DNA of 64,000 nt from Bacteriovoracaceae bacterium (GTDB taxonomy: Bacteria > Bdellovibrionota > Bacteriovoracia > Bacteriovoracales > Bacteriovoracaceae). Positions 25,659 to 33,265 of this stretch are shown here, piece by piece (the first letter of the stretch is position 1; each line of letters starts with the position of its first letter). A program made the position numbers and the translations under genes. The DNA lies in NCBI GenBank assembly GCA_023701435.1, contig JAMPXB010000003.1, forward strand, positions 186,001 through 250,000. The letters run 5' to 3'. The notes below the pieces were generated by a model, which saw nothing but the letters and a program-made list of their open reading frames with translations, had not been told where the DNA came from and searched no databases.

Positions 25659-26563
25659 TCAAAGTGATTCCCGGGAATTCCTAAGAAATAAAGAATGGAT
25701 GTCATGGGCCCATGACTCATTTGATGACGGGCCAGGCGTTTGACTTTTTCTTTGGCGTGAAAAGCAATGCCCAGTCCTGCCTTGGAGAGCATAAGGAGAT
25801 CATTGGCACCATCACCTACGGCCACCACTTGCTCCAGAGTGAGCCCTTCTTTTTTGGCGAGCTCTTCCAGAATATGGGCCTTCTCTTGGGCATTAATTAT
25901 TTTACCCAAAACTTTTCCACTCAGGACATTGCCATCCCATTCCAGGTCATTGGCAAAAGCATAATCAATGCCCAGTTGAGTTTTGAATTTTTCGGCAAAG
26001 TATTTAAAGCCACCGGAGATGATGGCAGTTTTATAGCCTTTCTTTTTTACTTCTTCGATGAGCTTCCTGGCCCCTGGAGTGAGCTTTAGGCGAGACATGA
26101 TAAGTTCCATCTCACTGCGGGGAAAACCCTTGAGGAGTGAGACGCGCTCAATGAGGGCTTCGTTGAAGTTTAGTTCACCATTCATCGCTCGTTCGGTAAT
26201 GAGTTTGACTTTCTCGCCAATTCCAAAAGCTGCCGCCATCTCATCGATGACTTCATGTTGAATCAGAGTGGAGTCCATGTCAAAAACAATCAGACGGCGA
26301 TTCGTGCGGGAGTCATCCAGGGGGATGAAGGCCGTGTCTATTTGGTAGTGGTTAGATAGATCCATCAGATCGAATTTTAGTTTTTCTTCATCTTTTAATT
26401 CCGAAAGACTGATAACGATATCGATCGCCTTAAACTTTTCTTCGTGAAGATCAATTGTCTTTTCAACTGTTGCACCAATGGAGGCAAAGAGGTCATTTAT
26501 CTTTTTGAGAAAAGATTCCTTGATAGAAGTTTCGGCGACACAACAGAGAACAAATCTCTTCAC
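25655..26563 (-). CDS. serB: phosphoserine phosphatase
   Basis: A 302-residue HAD-superfamily enzyme releasing serine from O-phosphoserine, the last step of serine synthesis. The nucleophile motif is 'FDMDSTLIQHEVIDE' with Asp95 and Asp97; motif II is 'IISGGF' and the metal motif is 'VGDGANDLLML'. The N-terminal 90 residues form an ACT-like regulatory domain as in long SerB proteins. It overlaps the pgsA stop and the LRR start by four bases each. Confidence 0.95.
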   Translation of the reverse strand: MKRFVLCCVAETSIKESFLKKINDLFASIGATVEKTIDLHEEKFKAIDIVISLSELKDEEKLKFDLMDLSNHYQIDTAFIPLDDSRTNRRLIVFDMDSTLIQHEVIDEMAAAFGIGEKVKLITERAMNGELNFNEALIERVSLLKGFPRSEMELIMSRLKLTPGARKLIEEVKKKGYKTAIISGGFKYFAEKFKTQLGIDYAFANDLEWDGNVLSGKVLGKIINAQEKAHILEELAKKEGLTLEQVVAVGDGANDLLMLSKAGLGIAFHAKEKVKRLARHQMSHGPMTSILYFLGIPGNHFE

Positions 26564-27204
26564 GTCGAGACCTTCAGTTTCTGTTCTTTCTTGATTTTTC
26601 TTTTCTCAGAGCGCTTTTCCTGAAGTTTTCTGATCATGGAGATTGAATATTTCAAGGCCGACCAAAGGGAAAGCAGGGCCGCAACGTATATCAGCGCTGT
26701 TCCGATGACGGGCAGATTGAGTCCCAAAAAGTCATCATAGATCATAAGCATTGGGGTTGCCACCATTTGGGCCGTGGTTTTCCATTTACCCATATTGCTC
26801 ACTGGTACATCAACGTCTTCAGACATCGCCAGTAAGCGCAGGGACGTCATGTACATTTCTCTTAACACCAGAATAATCACCACAATTGGATGAACCCGGT
26901 CTAGTCCCATGAGCATAATCAATGCGGAAACCACCAGAAACTTATCGGCGATAGGATCCAGGAATGAGCCGAAAACGGTCACAATATTTCTTTTTCGAGC
27001 AATATAACCGTCAAGAAAATCGGTAATAGAGGCGATAACAAAGACCCAGCAAGCAATATGGCCCAGCCAATGGGCGTAAGGAATCAGCCACAGTGGAGTT
27101 TCTTCAGTAAAGTAGAGGGCGAGAACCACGACAGGGATCATCAACATCCGGAAGAATGTGAGTCGGTTAGGCAGGTTATCTATCTCGAGATCGTTTTTTT
27201 CCAT
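26560..27204 (-). CDS. pgsA: CDP-diacylglycerol-glycerol-3-phosphate phosphatidyltransferase
   Basis: This 214-residue membrane enzyme makes phosphatidylglycerol phosphate. The CDP-alcohol phosphotransferase motif is seen as 'DFLDGYIARKRN' with 'GSFLDPIADK' just after, giving the D-G-A-R...G...D...D pattern. 'NLPNRLTFFRM' at the N-terminus is typical of PgsA. The C-terminus is a long lysine/glutamate-rich tail. The ATG at 27204 is preferred to a TTG 18 bases upstream because no ATG lies further out. It is the first gene of the operon with serB. Confidence 0.92.
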   Translation of the reverse strand: MEKNDLEIDNLPNRLTFFRMLMIPVVVLALYFTEETPLWLIPYAHWLGHIACWVFVIASITDFLDGYIARKRNIVTVFGSFLDPIADKFLVVSALIMLMGLDRVHPIVVIILVLREMYMTSLRLLAMSEDVDVPVSNMGKWKTTAQMVATPMLMIYDDFLGLNLPVIGTALIYVAALLSLWSALKYSISMIRKLQEKRSEKRKIKKEQKLKVST

Positions 27205-27309
27205 GTAAGTCCAATTTAGCAAAGGGGTTGGAGTGTTGCAAAAAGAAAGCTTTACCTAGCTTGGGTTATATTACTGAAACACCTACAATAAGAGAACAAT
27301 GAGGTGAAA

Positions 27310-28026
27310 ATGGAAAGACGTTTTAATTTGATCAAGAGTGATTTTGAAAAGCATGAGAAGCGGGTTCTGCCCCGGTTTCCTTTCTGCTACCTGACTTTTA
27401 AATCCGAGAATACTTCTCGGGTTTATGAGATCAAAGATATCTCTCATACCGGGATGCAGCTGTCTTTAAAAGACGGTAACCATGATTTTAAAGAAGACGC
27501 CGCCCTCCGAGGTCATATCCACTGGCTGGGAAAAAACCTGGATATTTCGGGTACGGTCAAATGGCAGACTCCTCACCGTCTGGGGGTGGAATTTGTTAAA
27601 AAAAGAGATGTGCTGGAAAAGGTTCAAACCTTTTTAAATATTGAGGAAATGGTTAAAAGACTCAAGCCTCTGCACAAGGTTGATGGGGGACTGGAGATTC
27701 CGGCCCGCCTTAAATACTGGCTACGCTCTGATGGCCCGGTTGAGGTTTTCGTCTGGGTCCATGGTCATGGGGAAATTGCCAAGTGCCAGTTTTTGTTCCT
27801 GGAAACTTTTGTGGAGTGGGAAGATGGGGCAGGTCTTAAAACTGGACGAATTTTGTCAAAAAGAAATGTGGATTCACCGCTTCTGACTGAAGACGAGTGG
27901 GTGTTTAAAATGGATCAAGAAATTGATGTGGAAAAACTCGAAAAAGTTAAAACCCTGATTGAGCACATCACCGAAGATCTTCTACCTTCCGAAGTGAAGA
28001 CATTTATGGCGCGTCAATTGAGTTAA
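27310..28026 (+). CDS. PilZ-domain protein (candidate c-di-GMP receptor)
   Basis: The N-terminal half is a PilZ domain: 'KRVLPRF' supplies the RxxxR element and 'DISHTGMQL' the DxSxxG element that together bind cyclic di-GMP. The remaining 130 residues resemble no family I know. The ATG at 27310 has GAGGTG just upstream; a GTG two codons earlier is also possible. Length is about 238 residues. It may link c-di-GMP levels to motility or envelope functions, but no effector partner is encoded beside it. Confidence 0.85.
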   Translation: MERRFNLIKSDFEKHEKRVLPRFPFCYLTFKSENTSRVYEIKDISHTGMQLSLKDGNHDFKEDAALRGHIHWLGKNLDISGTVKWQTPHRLGVEFVKKRDVLEKVQTFLNIEEMVKRLKPLHKVDGGLEIPARLKYWLRSDGPVEVFVWVHGHGEIAKCQFLFLETFVEWEDGAGLKTGRILSKRNVDSPLLTEDEWVFKMDQEIDVEKLEKVKTLIEHITEDLLPSEVKTFMARQLS

Positions 28027-28093
28027 ATCTTCATAGATTCCGTCAAAGGGAGTATGATTCATTCGTAAAACTCTTCAAAAAGGGAAGTTAGGA

Positions 28094-29047
28094 ATGAATC
28101 GTAACCTTGCAATGGAATTTGTCCGAGTCACAGAAATGGCCGCTATCGCCTCAGCACGACTGATGGGTCGTGGAGATGAAAAGGCAGCCGATCAAGCCGC
28201 TGTAGATGCTATGCGGGCAATGTTAGATTCAATTGAATGTGATGCCACTGTCGTTATTGGTGAAGGTGAGCGAGATGAAGCACCAATGCTTTATATCGGC
28301 GAGAAAGTAGGGACTGGAACAGGCATTAAGCTTGAGATTGCTCTCGATCCTCTGGAAGGAACCACTGTTTGTGCTCACGGTGGACCAAATTCTATTTCCG
28401 TTATGGCCATTGGTGAGGCCGGCGGACTTCTCCATGCCCCTGATACATATATGCTTAAACTTGCCGCAGGCCCAGAGGCCAAAGGCAAATTAGATATTCG
28501 TCAATCTCCCACAGAAAACTTAAAGCGACTGGCCGATATTAAAAAATGCCGAGTCGCAGATTTAACTGCCATTGTTCTGGATCGTCCTCGTCATAAAGAG
28601 CTAATTGAAGAAATCCGTGCCGCTGGTGCCCGTATTAATTTAATTGGTGACGGTGATGTGGCCGCTGCCATTTCTACGGCCACTCCAAATTCTGGGATCG
28701 ATATCCTTTTTGGTATCGGTGGTGCTCCTGAAGGCGTTATTGCCGCTGCTGCTCTTCAGTGTCTTAATGGAGAGTTCCAGGGAATTCTTAAGCCACGAAA
28801 CCCAGGTGAAATTGAACGCGCCCGTCAGATGGGAGTGGAAGATATCAACCGTGTTTTCAAAATTGATGACCTTGCGAAAGGGAATCTTATGTTCGCGGCC
28901 ACTGGTGTGACTTCCGGTAATTTCCTGGATGGTGTTATTTTCAAATCATGGGGATGCTTCACGCACTCTCTTGTGATGCGCTCTGAATCTGGTACTATTA
29001 GACATATTCGAGCTGAACACCATTTTGATAAGAAACCTAGATACTAG
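28094..29047 (+). CDS. glpX: class II fructose-1,6-bisphosphatase
   Basis: At 317 residues this is a normal-sized GlpX enzyme hydrolysing fructose 1,6-bisphosphate in gluconeogenesis. Metal and substrate motifs are 'VIGEGERDEAPML', 'ALDPLEGTT' and 'LIGDGDVAAAI'. TTAGGA precedes the ATG. It leads a plus-strand series with the SRPBCC, phasin-like and YggS genes separated by 0-14 bases, so it is likely the first gene of an operon. Confidence 0.95.
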   Translation: MNRNLAMEFVRVTEMAAIASARLMGRGDEKAADQAAVDAMRAMLDSIECDATVVIGEGERDEAPMLYIGEKVGTGTGIKLEIALDPLEGTTVCAHGGPNSISVMAIGEAGGLLHAPDTYMLKLAAGPEAKGKLDIRQSPTENLKRLADIKKCRVADLTAIVLDRPRHKELIEEIRAAGARINLIGDGDVAAAISTATPNSGIDILFGIGGAPEGVIAAAALQCLNGEFQGILKPRNPGEIERARQMGVEDINRVFKIDDLAKGNLMFAATGVTSGNFLDGVIFKSWGCFTHSLVMRSESGTIRHIRAEHHFDKKPRY

Positions 29048-29061
29048 AAAAAGGAAGAACA

Positions 29062-29493
29062 ATGGCCCGCGCTGAAAGAACAGAAGTTTTTGATGTCCCT
29101 TTGGATAAGTTTTACCAGGCAATTATTGATTACAAGTCTTATCCAAAATTTGTGGATGGAGTTGACTCAACAGAAGTCTCTAACGAGACGGCCGATGGTG
29201 CAACAGTGACTATGAATTTGAATCTGATTAAGAAAATTGCTTACACCATTAAGCTTAACCATAAAAAGAATCAAGAAGTGAACTGGAGCCTTGTGTCCGG
29301 TGACATGATGAAGGTTAACAATGGCCGCTGGACTTTAAAAGATCTGGGTCAGGCACGAACTGAAGTGACTTATTCTCTGGAAGTGGAACTTAAAGGTTTC
29401 TTACCGGGTCTAGGCATGATTGAGAAAACTTTGGTAAACACTAATCTTCCTTTAACCATGAAAGCTTTTGCTAAAAAAGCAGCGAGTTTATAA
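29062..29493 (+). CDS. SRPBCC (START-like, Coq10/RatA-type) protein
   Basis: A 143-residue cytoplasmic protein with the helix-grip fold pattern: 'VFDVPLDKFYQAIIDYKSYPKFVDGVDSTEV' is typical of Coq10/RatA-like SRPBCC proteins. They bind hydrophobic ligands such as quinones; some bind ribosomes. AAAAGGAAG precedes the ATG. The next gene starts directly after its stop. The ligand is unknown. Confidence 0.8.
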   Translation: MARAERTEVFDVPLDKFYQAIIDYKSYPKFVDGVDSTEVSNETADGATVTMNLNLIKKIAYTIKLNHKKNQEVNWSLVSGDMMKVNNGRWTLKDLGQARTEVTYSLEVELKGFLPGLGMIEKTLVNTNLPLTMKAFAKKAASL

Positions 29494-29835
29494 ATGAGTG
29501 AAGACCGCGATAAAGATGGAAAGCTAGGGGATCTCTTTAAAAAAGTACTCACCACTGGGGTGACTGCGGCCTTCATGACTGAAGAAAGTGTCCGCACTCT
29601 TTTAAAGGATGTTCCACTTCCTAAAGATATCGTGGGCGGTCTTCTGGAAAATGCCAAGAATACCAAAACCGAATTCGTATCCAGTGTAAAAAATGAGCTC
29701 AAGTCATACTTGGAGAAAATTGATCTTTCTAAAGAGATGGATAAAATTTTTGACAAGTATGACTTTGAAATCAAGGCCACTGTCAGCTTAAAAAAAAAGC
29801 CCGAAGCCCAGAAGCTAGAGAGTCCGGAGGAGTAG
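29494..29835 (+). CDS. small helical protein, phasin-like, unknown function
   Basis: This 113-residue charged protein begins right at the stop of the SRPBCC gene. It has an amphipathic helical middle ('VKNELKSYLEKIDLSKEMDKIF') and no signal or membrane segment. The pattern is reminiscent of small phasin-like or coiled-coil proteins, but I cannot assign a family. Its neighbours (SRPBCC and YggS) suggest a housekeeping role. Confidence 0.6.
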   Translation: MSEDRDKDGKLGDLFKKVLTTGVTAAFMTEESVRTLLKDVPLPKDIVGGLLENAKNTKTEFVSSVKNELKSYLEKIDLSKEMDKIFDKYDFEIKATVSLKKKPEAQKLESPEE

Positions 29836-29838
29836 ACC

Positions 29839-30513
29839 TTGACTCAAAAAGAGCTGTTCGCAAAAAAGTTAAGCGAGATAAAAGCCCAGCTCCCTGAGGG
29901 ATCGTCGCTCTTGGTGGTTTCTAAAACCCGGAGCGTGGAAGAAATCAAAACCTATTATGAACTAGGACTGCGGGACTTTGGTGAAAACCGGGTGCAGGAA
30001 CTTAGTGATAAGGCCCAGGCCCTTCAGGATGAATGTCCCGAAATTCGCTGGCACATGATTGGTCACCTTCAAACCAATAAAGTAAATGCTCTTTTTAAAA
30101 TTCCTCATTTGTATGCCATTCATTCTGTCCATGACTTGAATCTGGTCCAGAAACTTCTTAAGTCTCAGGATCTTCTCGATCACTCGCTCCAGATTTTTCT
30201 GCAGTTTAATACCTCCAAAGAAGAAGAAAAATCTGGCTTTGAGGACTATGCGGATTTAAGTGCGGCCGCTGAACTGTTGCTGTCCTCACCTAAACTTAAC
30301 TTAGCAGGTCTTATGACCATGGGTACGCTAAGGACTGAGAATTTCGAAGGCGAAGCCGCCCGATGTTTCCAGGAGTTAAATAAAGTGAAGGAAAAATTAC
30401 AGGACAATTTGCAAGTTAACCTGAAAACATCTATGGGTATGAGCCAGGATTATAAAATCGCCCTCCAGGAAAAATCTGGTTGGGTCAGGCTCGGCACCAT
30501 GATGTTTGTATGA
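29839..30513 (+). CDS. yggS: YggS-family PLP homeostasis protein
   Basis: A 224-residue TIM-barrel pyridoxal-phosphate-binding protein. The PLP lysine lies in 'LLVVSKTRSVEEI', and 'FGENRVQEL', 'WHMIGHLQTNKV' and 'SMGMSQDYKIAL' are family hallmarks. YggS/PLPBP controls free PLP and amino acid homeostasis without known catalysis. The start is TTG with a GGAGGAG site. The next gene overlaps its stop by four bases. Confidence 0.93.
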   Translation: MTQKELFAKKLSEIKAQLPEGSSLLVVSKTRSVEEIKTYYELGLRDFGENRVQELSDKAQALQDECPEIRWHMIGHLQTNKVNALFKIPHLYAIHSVHDLNLVQKLLKSQDLLDHSLQIFLQFNTSKEEEKSGFEDYADLSAAAELLLSSPKLNLAGLMTMGTLRTENFEGEAARCFQELNKVKEKLQDNLQVNLKTSMGMSQDYKIALQEKSGWVRLGTMMFV

Positions 30514-31250
30514 AAAAACTTTGCTTCTTATTAATTCTGTTATCAATGGAAGCTTTCGCCGGGATTTATCCGGTGATTGATAGCGGTGAAGTTAAGATCA
30601 ACTATCCCTGCGGTATTCTGAATTTGATTCCTAAAGACAAAGAAGAAAAAGAGATCATCACTTTTTTTGAAAAAAGTGGGGATAGCTTTCATCACCAGGG
30701 TTTCATTCTCCGTAAGCGCTCTGGAGAGGAAGAGGATTTTACCGTTAAATACAGGGCAACCGAAGCCTTTGTCTTGGATGACTATCTCTATGGAAGATTA
30801 TCAAATTCGGCTGCCGGGGAAATGAAATGCGAGTTTGATAGTAATTATCATCTTTCGAGGTTTCACACTTCGAGGTCGTGTTCCTTTAAGACTCTTTCTA
30901 ATGATCTTCTGCCCGAGCATTTGGAATTCATTGAAATGATCAAAAGACCACTGAGTGGTTTTTCTGGCTCGCTCACAGGATTAAGAACGGTGGAGATTGC
31001 CTCCACTAGCTGGAAACTGGTTCTTCCCACAGGGACCAAGAATCCCTTTATTAAGAAGCCTTCTGTGGAGAGGTGGGAATTAAAAGGTCACTGCCTTTTG
31101 GAGGTCTCCGGAAAGTACCAGGCCTCATCATCCTCACCGGACGTTATCCAGGCCCATATTAAAGAAGGACTGGTCTTTCTTCAGCAAGTGATCAAAAGTG
31201 CACCTGATTCTCACCAGGGTGGTAAAATCAGCTGGGCCCTGGGTCTGTAA
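30510..31250 (+). CDS. exported protein of unknown function
   Basis: The 246-residue product has a signal peptide ending 'SMEAFA'. The ATG at 30510 overlaps the yggS stop as ATGA, which decides the start. The mature protein has four cysteines and mixed strand/helix character; no family recognised. It is the end of the glpX-yggS series. Confidence 0.65.
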   Translation: MKKLCFLLILLSMEAFAGIYPVIDSGEVKINYPCGILNLIPKDKEEKEIITFFEKSGDSFHHQGFILRKRSGEEEDFTVKYRATEAFVLDDYLYGRLSNSAAGEMKCEFDSNYHLSRFHTSRSCSFKTLSNDLLPEHLEFIEMIKRPLSGFSGSLTGLRTVEIASTSWKLVLPTGTKNPFIKKPSVERWELKGHCLLEVSGKYQASSSSPDVIQAHIKEGLVFLQQVIKSAPDSHQGGKISWALGL

Positions 31251-31253
31251 CGT

Positions 31254-31268
31254 ATTAGTTTAACTAAT
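31254..31268. other. 15-base palindrome upstream of the oxygenase gene
   Basis: ATTAGTT (31254-31260) and AACTAAT (31262-31268) are perfect inverted arms with a one-base centre. The dyad sits just after the exported-protein gene and about 56 bases upstream of the oxygenase promoter -35 box. It could be an operator. Confidence 0.4.
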
Positions 31269-31324
31269 AATTACCTGTAATTTTTCTATGGTATTTTCTC
31301 GCTAACGGCCATCTAATTTTTTGC

Positions 31325-31352
31325 TTAGACTTCCTAAGTCATTCAGTATTAT
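31325..31352 (+). promoter_or_regulatory. candidate sigma-70 promoter of the oxygenase gene
   Basis: TTAGAC (31325-31330) and TATTAT (31347-31352) are separated by 16 bases. The start codon lies 34 bases further on. The -35 box overlaps a small dyad CTTAG/CTAAG. Confidence 0.55.
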
Positions 31353-31386
31353 TTAGATACATCTAAAACTTTAAAGGGGGGACGTC

Positions 31387-32346
31387 ATGGACGCCATTCG
31401 TAAGGTACCTGAGCTTAGTTTGATGAGTTTTGTGAATGGAACTAATAACGACAAAGTTAAGTTCACAAATGATCTCTTTCGCGGTCTGAAGGATTATGGC
31501 TTTATCGTTCTAGTAGATCATCCGGTTGATAATAAACTGACGGCCAAGGCCTATGATCTGATTCATGAGTTCTTCCAGCTTCCCGATGAAACAAAAAAGA
31601 AATATGTTTGCAAAGAGGGCGGCGGTCAGCGCGGCTACACGGCCTTTGGTGTTGAGCATGCTAAAAACTCTCAGTACCCGGACTTAAAAGAGTTCTGGCA
31701 CGTGGGTCGTGAGGCACTGGTTAATCCGGAAAAATTCGGAAAGTACTTTCCGGAAAACATCTGGCCTTCTGAGATTGCTGAATTCAAAGATACCTTTTTA
31801 AAACTCTATAATGGTCTTGATATGACATCTGCTATCGTGCTTGATTCTCTAGGCATGGCACTGGATGTTCCTCAGACTTACTTCCGCAATATGCTCGAGG
31901 ATGGTAACTCTATTCTTCGTCCGATTCATTACCCGCCTCTTGGACCTGCAGCTCCTAAAAATGCTGTTCGTTCTGCGGCCCATGAAGACATTAACCTCAT
32001 CACGGTGATGGTTGGTGCTACTTCTTCTGGTCTGGAGCTTTTAGATCGTGATGGTCAGTGGCTTAAGGTTGTGACCAATGATAAGCAACTGGTGGTGGAT
32101 TCAGGGGACATGTTGTCTCGTCTGACTAACGATTTGATCCCGGCAACGACTCACCGAGTGGTTAACCCGGACGATGCAACTTCAAACCGTTACTCGATGC
32201 CGTTTTTCACTCATCCTAATCCGGATACGATGCTTACTTGCATCCCTTCTTGTCGTGGAACAGGGGAGAAGTATGAACCGATTAACTCTCACGAGTGGCT
32301 GATGATCCGTTTGAAAGAAATTGGTCTGGTTAAAGAACAGAAGTAA
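31387..32346 (+). CDS. isopenicillin N synthase-family 2-oxoglutarate/Fe(II) oxygenase
   Basis: A 319-residue member of the non-haem iron oxygenase family. The iron-binding triad is His199-x-Asp201 in 'AHEDIN' and His256 in 'TTHRVV'; the co-substrate-binding R-x-S is 'NRYSMPF' (Arg268, Ser270). The N-terminal DIOX_N part 'GFIVLVDHPV' and 'RGYTAFGVE' also fit. The presence of R-x-S suggests use of 2-oxoglutarate rather than an IPNS-type reaction. No biosynthetic partners lie nearby, so the substrate is unknown. AAAGGGGGG precedes the ATG. Confidence 0.9.
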   Translation: MDAIRKVPELSLMSFVNGTNNDKVKFTNDLFRGLKDYGFIVLVDHPVDNKLTAKAYDLIHEFFQLPDETKKKYVCKEGGGQRGYTAFGVEHAKNSQYPDLKEFWHVGREALVNPEKFGKYFPENIWPSEIAEFKDTFLKLYNGLDMTSAIVLDSLGMALDVPQTYFRNMLEDGNSILRPIHYPPLGPAAPKNAVRSAAHEDINLITVMVGATSSGLELLDRDGQWLKVVTNDKQLVVDSGDMLSRLTNDLIPATTHRVVNPDDATSNRYSMPFFTHPNPDTMLTCIPSCRGTGEKYEPINSHEWLMIRLKEIGLVKEQK

Positions 32347-33234
32347 TTAAAAAAACCGGCGGAGTCCAAACCCAGCTTTGAAATTTGTCTGGGTTGTGGT
32401 TTGGATTCTGCCTGATTCTTGCTCTTCGCGGGTGCTTAAGCTTTCAAAGGCACCATCAAATACAAATTCCCAGGTATCATTAAAAGGCAGACTTGCTCCG
32501 ATTTTCACTGTTGGCAGGAGTGATACCGGACCTGATTGGGAGAGTCCTACGGTTTCTGTGTTGGAGAGTCCATAACCGAGACCGGCCGCCAGATAAAAGC
32601 GTCCACCGGCAATATAATCCCGAAATGAACTGAAGTAGTAGATCACATCAGCAATGGCGAGGCTTCGGCGGGTCACTAGTGAAGCCCCTTCGTAGTTAAT
32701 CACTTCGCGCTCATAACGAAGACCCACATCAAAGGCCAGGTTCTCATAAAAATCTTTTTCAAAATAAACTTCACCCATATAACCACCCCGGCGAGAGGTA
32801 TTGGCCGGAGCATCTGAAACTGATTCAGACAGGCCGCGGGTGAGGGCACCTTTAAAGACAAAAGATTTTCGTATTTGGGCCCGTTCAGTTTTGATGTATT
32901 TCTTTCTTTCGGCCTCTGGTGCCAGCGCCCAGATGTATTCCGTGGCCGGGTAATAGGTCACGATGGTGCCTTTTTCAAAGGGCACGATGGCATCAGTATT
33001 AATGATCTGCCATTGGGCGAAGTTACTCTTTACATTAATGGCCTTGGCAAGAATCGAGACGTTTTCAGCAGTGAAGGTGGCAGTCATTCCTGGCTGCAGT
33101 CCCTGACGTTTTCCGTTGCGGGTAATGAAAGTTCGTTTGGTCTCGGAGACCGCTTGAATCATGATGAGCTCGAAGGCCTGAGCGCTAAAGCTTAAGCATA
33201 GGAGTACAAACAAAATGGTATGACGAAGATACAT
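32347..33234 (-). CDS. putative outer-membrane beta-barrel protein
   Basis: The 295-residue protein has a signal peptide ending 'FSAQAFE'. The C-terminal 160 residues alternate hydrophobic and polar residues with aromatic girdles and end in 'FGLRRFF', typical of outer-membrane beta-barrels of about eight strands ending in phenylalanine. The N-terminal 110 residues resemble a periplasmic or surface domain. Its start codon sits in the loop of a 20-base-pair hairpin formed by its own leader and first codons, and it lies 31 bases after a 1443-residue lipoprotein gene on the same strand. Confidence 0.72.
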   Translation of the reverse strand: MYLRHTILFVLLCLSFSAQAFELIMIQAVSETKRTFITRNGKRQGLQPGMTATFTAENVSILAKAINVKSNFAQWQIINTDAIVPFEKGTIVTYYPATEYIWALAPEAERKKYIKTERAQIRKSFVFKGALTRGLSESVSDAPANTSRRGGYMGEVYFEKDFYENLAFDVGLRYEREVINYEGASLVTRRSLAIADVIYYFSSFRDYIAGGRFYLAAGLGYGLSNTETVGLSQSGPVSLLPTVKIGASLPFNDTWEFVFDGAFESLSTREEQESGRIQTTTQTNFKAGFGLRRFF

Positions 33235-33253
33235 ATCTTCATCATACCATTTT
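33212..33253 (-). promoter_or_regulatory. 20-bp near-perfect hairpin holding the beta-barrel gene's start codon
   Basis: Arms 33212-33231 and 33234-33253 are complementary over 20 bases with one mismatch (33224/33241) and a two-base centre. In the minus-strand message the ATG occupies the centre and the first six codons pair with the leader. The stem is followed on the minus strand by TTTTGTTTGT, so it also resembles a terminator for the upstream lipoprotein gene. Confidence 0.75.
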
Positions 33254-33265
33254 AATTAAAATTTC

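Noticed and set aside
33212-33253. reading the 20-bp hairpin as an insertion-sequence end or attachment site
   Set aside because: No transposase or integrase, no target duplication and no second copy were seen nearby.
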